Positions 57,621 to 64,000 of a DNA stretch of 64,000 bases are shown in pieces. Made by a program: the position numbers and the translations under genes. The notes under the pieces are model-generated. The model was not told the origin of the DNA. It did no database searches and saw only the letters and a list, made by a program, of their open reading frames with translations. Source of the DNA: Azadirachta indica (Eukaryota > Streptophyta > Magnoliopsida > Sapindales > Meliaceae); NCBI GenBank assembly GCA_022749755.1, contig CM040443.1, forward strand, positions 10,885,744 through 10,949,743, read 5' to 3'. Every line of letters starts with the position of its first letter. The stretch's first letter is position 1.

Positions 57621-58039
57621 TTCCTCGACTATTCAAAAGGTATAAAAGGGTATATTCTTTGGAATCCGGAATTAAAGAAAAAAGTCATCAGCAGAGATGT
57701 TGTCTTTCATACAACCAACATGTTGAAAATAGAAGATATAAAACAGAGTTTCACTGAAAAACAAGATGAAAGATCAGTTATTTAGGTGGAGTTGAGACAA
57801 CAACAAACTCCACTACAAGAAAATCAAGAACCAACTGATGATCAAGAAGAGAACTAAGAAAGCTGTATTTATTTGCTAGAGATAGAGAAAGACGCACTAC
57901 CAGAACACCTGTGAGGTATGGATTTGAAGACATTGTGTCATTTGTATTATTCTCTAAGAGCGGCAACCTATTTAATTTCAAATAAGCAATTCAAGCAAAG
58001 GATGGTGATAAATGGTTAGTAGCTATGGAAGAAGAAATT

Positions 58040-59527
58040 GAGTCACTTAAAAGGAATCAGACTTGGGAACTGGTAGAATTATTCAAGGGAAAGAAGATTA
58101 TTGGGTGTAAATAGGTTTTTAGAAAGAAAAAAGCAGTCACAGAAAATGAAGGAGAAAAATATAAAGCTCGACTAGTTGTCAAAGGATACTCACAAAAAGA
58201 AGATATAGATTACAATGAATTTTCTCTTTAGTGGTAAAGCATATTTCTATACATGCTATCTTGTCGATTGTGGCAATGTACAATTTAAAGTTGGAGCAAC
58301 TAGATGTAAAAACTGTTTTCTTACATGGGGAGCTACAAGACCAAATTTACATACAGTAATCTGAAGGTTTTAAAGAATCAGGGAAAGAAGGGCTTGTGTG
58401 CATATTGAAAAAATTCTTATATGGATTAAACAATCATCCAGAAAATGGTACAAGGAATTTGATATTTTTATGGTATCACCTGGGTACACTCGTTGTGAGT
58501 ATGGTTATTGTGTCTATTTCAGAAAATTAGATGATGGTTCTTTCATTTATCTAATGCTTTAAGTTGATGATATGTTAATTTTTGTTAAAAATAAATCTCA
58601 TATCTTTGAGTTCAAGAATATGTTGAGTACTAAATTTGAAATGAAGGATCTTAGAGCTGCTAAAAAGATCCTTAGTATGGAAATAGACAAAGATAGAAAA
58701 GATAGAAAACTGTGGCTCACTTAAAGGGACTATGTGAAGAAAATTTTAAAAAAGTTTAGCATATTCAATGCTAAACCTGTGAAGGTTCCATTAACAGTAC
58801 ACTTTCGATTGTCTTCAAATCATTACCTGAAAACAAAAGTTTAAGTGGAGTACATGGCTCGAGTACTTTATACAAACGTTGTAGGATATCTAATGTATAC
58901 AATAATATGCACTAGACTAGACATTTCATAGGTAGTCAGTGTGGTCAGCAGATACATGACAAATCTAAGAAATGAGCATTGGAATGCAGTAAAGTGGATT
59001 TTCAGATATCTTGCTGGTACAATCAATTATAAATTGTTGTATGATCAAGACTTAGGTTCTAGTAAGGTAGTCAGAGATGTTAATTCAGATTATACAGGAG
59101 ATCTGAATAATAAAAGATCTATGACTGGCTATACTTTCAAGTTTGGAGAATTGATTTCATGAAAATTTGTCCTACAGTTTACAATTGCTTTATCTACTAC
59201 TAAAACAGAGTATATGACGACTGTTGAAGTAGGGAAAGAAGTTTTATGGTTGAAGGGTTTAGTTGAGGGACTTGTCTTTAAGTAAGATGCCTCTTGAATA
59301 CAAAGTGATAGTCAAAGTGCTCTATATTTGGCCAAAAATCAAGTATTTCATGCAAGATCAAAACATATAAACGTTCGATATTACAAGATTAGAGAGTGGA
59401 TCACCTCTAAAAAAATTTATTTGTCAAAGGTCCATACAAAGGAAAATGCCGCTGATATATTAACTAAACTAATTCCTATAGAAAAGTTCAAGCATTGCTT
59501 AGACTTATTGCAAGTCACCTCATACTA
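58040..59527 (+). pseudogene. copia reverse transcriptase/RNase H remnant
   Basis: The RT part reads WELVELFKGKKIIGCK-stop-VF, KARLVVKGYSQKE, VKTVFLHGEL and a damaged active site (stop-VDDM where YVDDM is expected). RNase H follows: DLGSSKVVRDVNSDYTGD, NNKRSMTGYTFKFG, then SDSQSALYLAKN, HARSKHINVRYYKIREWI and a C-terminal ENAADILTKLIP. Stops and small shifts are spread throughout. Confidence 0.88.
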
Positions 59528-59610
59528 GGATGACACCAATATTGGTGCATTTAAAGGCACTTCCAAATTGAGAGATATGTGAAAGTTGAAAATTCGTCAA
59601 GGTGGAGATT

Positions 59611-60216
59611 TGTTGAAGTGTGTTTTACTTTCAACACCCAGCTACAAATTTTGAAATGTAAAACATCTAGAAGATGGTTATAGTCAGTGGAGAAAAATCA
59701 GTGGCTTCTATATGTAAGGGCTTACCAAAAATTGCTTCATTTCATTGACTCTTTTGACCCTTTAAATGGCCTATAAATAGAAGGTTTATCTCATTGGTAA
59801 TTGCATCAAATTAAGAGAGAATAGAGAGAGAGAGAGAGCCAAAATTTGAGGAGAAGGAAATAAGTTGAAGGGTTGTTTTGAGGTTGAAGACATGGTGTTT
59901 TTCATTCGGATTCCCAGCTTTGTAAGATTTATAGTTTTGCTTAAATTTCTCGTAAGTTTTACATTTAAGCCCATTTAAGTTTGTGGTTATTCGCAAGTTA
60001 TACCTAAATTTTGTATTATCTTTCAATTTGATCCTAATGTAGTATTTGAAGTGTCCAAGGACATAGGTAATATTTACTAAATCTCATTAAATTTTTGTAT
60101 GCTTTATTTTATGTTGTTACATGTTTGTCAATTTTGCCATGATCTAGATTTTCAATTATTTTATTTTATACGATTTGTATTTTAAAAAATTATTGGGCCA
60201 TCAAATTATCTCAACA
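59611..60216 (+). repeat. 3' LTR of the copia element
   Basis: It starts TGTTGAAGTGTGTTTTACTT and ends ATCTCAACA. It is collinear with the 5' LTR with scattered substitutions and small indels, and has the matching TATAAATAG at about 59772-59780. Confidence 0.92.
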
Positions 60217-61079
60217 AGGTAATTGTGGCTAAAGCTTGTCTAGTAGAAAAATAGGCTGAGCCCTATCAATGCTAGTGGTCATTAAGTTTCTATACACTTG
60301 TATCTTTTCAAAAGTTATTCTTCAAACAGCTAGCTATATCCGTAACAAACCAAAACCTCAAAATCCCTGTTTAAATTATCTTTATCTTTAGAACCGTAAC
60401 AACGTTCTATGGATTAAGTTTTTCTTGTCAATATACAGATACGAAATATGCTAATACTGAAATCTTTTTGGGATATTTGCAACAGTGACCACTGTTCACT
60501 GAGACTTTTAAAAAATGACCAATGTATAAAAAATATTACAAAAATGACCACCTCTTAATTTTTCGAACAAACCTGCCCTGTCATCATTTGCAACAAAAAT
60601 TCCCGAATCAATTTGAAAGCCACAGAACCCTAATTTTCATTTTGTGCTCGAAACTTATAATGTAAGCGAAACTTCAATTGGCGATCATTGACCCAGCGAT
60701 TGACAGCAGCGATAAAGTCCGACAAACTCGGCCATTGTTCACGTTAACAAGGACAAACTCAACCTGATATCCATTTGCATTTCGAAGACATAGATAATTA
60801 AACAATTGAGGTACGAGTTTTGTAAAATTTTTTTGTATTCAATGTGGATTTATGAATGATTTTGGATGAATTTGTATAGGTTAATGCTTTATTCATCAAT
60901 TTGTTGAATTAATCCAAAAAAGCCCAAAAATTTATGTGTTGTTGGCCATATAATGAAGCAAGTATTGTTTCGATTATTGTGATGGAAAATCTGTGAATTC
61001 TATTCATGATGTGATGGAAAATCAGTGTTCAAATATATGAGGATTGTGTGATGTTGATGGAAGTAAACATGATTTTGGT

Positions 61080-61640
61080 GATTGAGGTTGTGCAAAAGTT
61101 TGATAGTCGTGATCGAAACTGTTAAAAGAACGTGATCGAAAGTACAGTTTCGGGCACCTAGAAAATGTTCTTTCGATCACATAATTTTCACAGTTTCGGT
61201 CACATACTTTTGGTTTTAGATTATGTGTTGTTGACGGAAGTTGTGTGGTGTTGATGATTGAGGCTGATTATTGTAGTAGGTTCGACAGTTTCAATCACAT
61301 ATACATGTGCGGATGACATACACGTGATCAAAATTGTAAAAATTACGTGATCGAAAGTATATTTTCTTACATAATTTTCAATGTTTCGATCACATTGGTT
61401 TATGGTTTTTATTTAGAGTTCTAGTTTCGATCACATATTGTAGGAGTTTTGATCAAATATATTAATACTTTCGATCACTAAACATATATAAAGTTTCGAT
61501 CACAATACTGGTTTACAATGTTTCGATCACAGTACTGGTTTACAATTTCATTGTCTATTAGATGAGTAGTCTCGATCATGTTTCATATTTAATAATGTTT
61601 GAACATGTTTCCTAAGAGTTTTGATCGTGATCAAAAGTTT
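61080..61640. repeat. Cluster of GATCGAAA/TTTCGATC motifs in both orientations
   Basis: About a dozen exact or near copies of GTGATCGAAA and its inverse TTTCGATCAC occur within 560 bp. One exact pair, GTGATCGAAAG at 61132-61142 and CTTTCGATCAC at 61170-61180, forms an 11-bp inverted repeat around a 27-base loop. Several are followed by the same short tail (ACTGGTTTACAAT occurs twice at about 61508-61550). They sit in the non-coding part of the transposon remnant. Confidence 0.85.
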
Positions 61641-61899
61641 TATTTCGATTTTTTCATAAACATCTCATTTGTCTTTGACTTTTGGTCAAGTTGTGCTTGT
61701 AGTCTGCTATTTTTTTTCTGTTGTTTTTACCATATTTAGTTTATGTTTGCATTATTTGTATATGTTTTTTCACTCGCATATGCCACTTTTTTCTAGTTCA
61801 GGTAAAATAGTTGTTACCGTGACAACAGAGTTAAAAATTTAAAAGGCCGAACATTTTCCGGTTGTTGTAATCTTATTGTCAAAAGAACGGGTGTTAAAG

Positions 61900-62530
61900 A
61901 TAGTGTGTAAGAAGCTAACCCCAACACAACAAAAGCTATTCAAATAGACATATTTAGGTCATATGTTGGACATAAAAGACGTCTAATTTTCAGGCAACCT
62001 TGTGCATAATATGCTACTATACGAGGTGGTCACAGAGGGAGCGGAGAAAGAGATGTGGTTTTTAGTGAGGGACAGTACTATACGTTTCTCACACATTAAG
62101 TTTAGGTTGACTATAGGGTTGACTTTTGGTCCACATCCAAGTGATACATATGGGTCTACAGGGTTGACGGACATGTACTTTGGTGAGAAAGCATACAATG
62201 CAATTGACTTTAGACTGGTAGATGACATGAATGCAGTTAAGTTGTCATTATATATGTTGATGGACATGTTTCTACTTGGCCGGGGGCAATGGTATCACAC
62301 AGATATATGGAAACTACAGATGGTGGATGACTTAGAGCAATTCAATCGATTTCCCTAAAGGTCGGTTGTATGAATATACACCTTCTATTCATTGAGTAGG
62401 GCGATGGGTCGGCGGTTAGCCACATACAAGGTTAAACAGACTCAAAAGCGAAAAAAAGAACTAAAGCACGTTAACCGGTACAACCTTTGCGGGTTTCCAT
62501 TCGCATTCCAAGTACTTGGAAATTCACTTT
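61900..62530 (+). pseudogene. DUF1985 domain protein remnant
   Basis: The readable frame runs from about 61912 through two in-frame stops (TAG near 61946, TAA near 61984) into 62002-62358. It contains LGHMLDIKDV, NLVHNMLLYEV, EKEMWFLVRDSTIRFSHIKF and LTIGLTFGPHP, which match the order and spacing of the plant DUF1985 domain, a transposon-derived domain usually fused or linked to a Ulp1 protease. After a TAA at 62356 the protein resumes in another frame as YNLCGFPFAFQ near 62490. The stops and shift show it is dead. Confidence 0.7.
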
Positions 62531-63079
62531 AGTATTAATCTTGTTATATTTTTAATTTTACTGTACATAATCATGTTAAAAAGATGAAGCTTTTATTTTC
62601 ATGTAAATTTGGATATACGAGAGCATCTCCACTGCTGGGGTTAAGTTGGGGGGACGTACCGACTCCCTCCTTCCTCATATATTGAGATAGGTCGTGACAA
62701 GAAAGAATGTCCACGACAAGAACCTAAAGTCGTACATTTTCAATGATAGATCGATATAACTTAATAATATATTGTCTTTCTTGTTATTTGATTTTTTAAC
62801 TGTGATGTGTTGTATTTTGTAATAACATTTGTTGTCGTGATATTGACTAGCCCCTATCTGTCATCTGTACAATAGAAATCTCTTCGACAAAGCATTTGTT
62901 GCCGTATGGTTAGGTTTTACAATTCGATACAGTATTTGGCGGTGAGTACGTCGACACTGTTCTCCCTGACCACGTGGACGGTAATGAGTTGGCTTTGTCG
63001 CCAAGGACACCGACTAAGTAATTAATTTATAATTTTTTGGGTTAAACTTCTACTAACATTTATATACTGTCTTCTTAAA

Positions 63080-64000
63080 GAGAGACGACGAGCAGTGAGG
63101 ATGATGCAGTGGATACATCACCCTCCACTCCTCCAAGTCCAAGAAAAATTAGAAGAAAGGTAAATTTTGTTGAAAGCTTTCACTTGGACAGAGGAAGGTC
63201 TTCAATTTTATATCACCATTAACATGGTTGTTTAACAATCTGAACTTTGTTTTGGTAGCAAGCCCATCCCTCTATTGTATTTAGGGAGGTTTCTCACCGT
63301 GATAACCCTTTAGAGTCTCCAACAAGCTATGATACATTTCTTGGCATGTCACACCCGAACCCCGACATCCGTTCAGCATTTGTCATTGTCTCGAAACAAT
63401 CAGATTGCCTGCGTGCTAATTTCTAAGCCTACACATAGAGGCAAAAAGAGATATGGCGTCGACGTGAGGAAATATTTACAGCGATAGGAGGAGCTATTAC
63501 ACCAGCAAGATGAGACTTTGACAGTGCTGGTCAGGAAATTGAGTAGTCGCACTATATCTAAACCTCTACAGGAGCCTCAGGTGTGGTTTTGGGTTTATTT
63601 ATTGGGTTATTTATAGTATGCCAAACGCTATATATTTGATATTATCAAAACAAATTATTGTAGTAGTCACGTTTTTGCATTATTGAAGCCCCAAAAGATG
63701 TTATTACCATGGTTACATTGTTATTGAAATTTTTTTAGTACAAATACAGTGTCAGAGGGCTCGATGTGTTTATATATAATAAAGTGAGTTTTATTCAATT
63801 GCTTTTGTATTTTGAGAATGTCCATAACACAAGAGAAACTGTTTTCAATTTTTCTCATAGTTAACACTTCAATTTAAATGTTGTTCTGTGTGTTCACCCG
63901 TGTTACAGGTCCATGACGTAGGTGAGGATAGTGTGCACATTGTCGATGCGCCTACAGATGTTAATGTCATTGCTTACTTCCTCAAGCGCCTGCACTAAAC
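63080..64000 (+). pseudogene. Linker and pre-protease exons of the transposon remnant
   Basis: A short exon-like piece at about 63082-63159 reads SSEDDAVDTSPSTPPSPRKI followed by basic residues, and ends at a GTAAAT donor-like site. A second at about 63260-63425 contains PLESPTSYDTFLGM. A third near 63470-63580 reads as a coiled-coil-like EELLHQQDETLTVLVRKLSS. A fourth near 63909-63997 reads VHDVGEDSVHIVDAPTDV and ends in a stop at the window edge. No catalytic His, Asp or Cys of a Ulp1 protease is inside the window. Confidence 0.45.

Larger units (their letters stand above)
54774..60216 (+). mobile_element. Ty1/copia LTR retrotransposon, degenerate
   Basis: This 5.4-kb element has two LTRs, of 609 and 606 bp, both beginning TGTTGAAG and ending CTCAACA. 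Flanking 5-mers AGTTA and AGGTA differ at one base, consistent with an old target-site duplication. A primer-binding-like TATCAGAG (tRNA-iMet type, degenerate) follows the left LTR, and a purine-rich AAGGTGGAGATT precedes the right one. Domain order is gag, protease, integrase, reverse transcriptase, RNase H, which defines Ty1/copia. Numerous stops and frame changes show it cannot move by itself. The LTRs differ at many positions, so the insertion is not recent. Confidence 0.93.
60470..64000 (+). mobile_element. DUF1985-type (probably Ulp1/KI-MULE) transposon remnant, cut by the window end
   Basis: A terminal-like sequence GGGATATTTGCAACAGTGAC begins at 60470 and continues with repeated AATGACCA stretches, in the style of a MULE inverted end. 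Inside are a DUF1985 domain remnant (61.9-62.5 kb), Ser/Pro- and Lys/Arg-rich linker exons (63.1-63.6 kb) and a segment at 63.9 kb (HIVDAPTDVNVIAYFLKRLH) where such elements continue towards a Ulp1-like SUMO protease. The protease itself and the other end would lie beyond 64000, so the class is inferred from the DUF1985 plus linker order. Confidence 0.6.

Noticed and set aside
59786..60026. Minus-strand frames within the 3' LTR
   Set aside because: They are antisense to LTR sequence without coding function.
61132..61180. A CRISPR-like or riboswitch-like reading of the GATCGAAA repeats
   Set aside because: The repeats are irregularly spaced, occur in both orientations and lie in a plant transposon remnant, so neither applies.

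Overview
The window is nuclear DNA from a flowering plant. It has GT-AG introns, AT-rich intergenic DNA, nuclear-type tRNA genes and plant-only gene families. The proteins look like those of a eudicot. Citrus or another rosid is my guess, but nothing in the sequence proves it. Gene models were built by hand from reading frames, splice signals and exon phase, without alignments.

Layout, left to right. (1) 0.6-1.6 kb: a plant protein of unknown function. (2) 3.1-4.5 kb: a decayed AAA-ATPase of the AATP1/BCS1-like family, followed by a 162-bp tandem duplication and a fold-back element with long inverted arms (about 5.0-5.9 kb). (3) 5.9 kb: tRNA-Lys(CTT). (4) 6.3-10.7 kb, minus strand: a complete five-exon U-box/ARM E3 ligase of the PUB45 clade. 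(5) 10.7-18.6 kb: AT-rich DNA without a recognised gene. (6) 18.6 kb: tRNA-Leu(TAA). (7) 19.4-22.5 kb: proteasome subunit beta-5 (PBE1), seven coding exons. (8) 25.1-28.5 kb: an LRR receptor-like kinase with an atypical kinase domain. (9) 29.7-39.3 kb: the DEAH-box splicing helicase PRP16, 17 coding exons and 1279 residues, with a MITE-like insertion in one intron. (10) 41.4-43.3 kb: a possible three-exon gene for a 45-residue membrane microprotein. (11) 44.3-44.6 kb, minus strand: a 100-residue protein of unknown function. (12) 47.5-49.4 kb: an At3g27210-like protein with an N-myristoylation signature. (13) 50.1-53.1 kb, minus strand: an LRR receptor-like protein pseudogene with about seven frame breaks. 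(14) 54.8-60.2 kb: a degenerate Ty1/copia retrotransposon with both LTRs. (15) 60.5 kb to the end: remains of a DUF1985-bearing, probably Ulp1/MULE-type transposon, entered by the window edge and carrying an odd cluster of GATCGAAA/TTTCGATC motifs.

The genes form no operon or pathway. Housekeeping genes (PBE1, PRP16, PUB45-like, tRNAs) fill the left and centre. The right 14 kb is a decaying accessory zone: RLP pseudogene, copia element, MULE remnant. I found no convincing new multi-gene system. The items most worth a second look are the spliced microprotein, the GATCGAAA motif cluster, the fold-back element next to tRNA-Lys, and the MITE inside PRP16.
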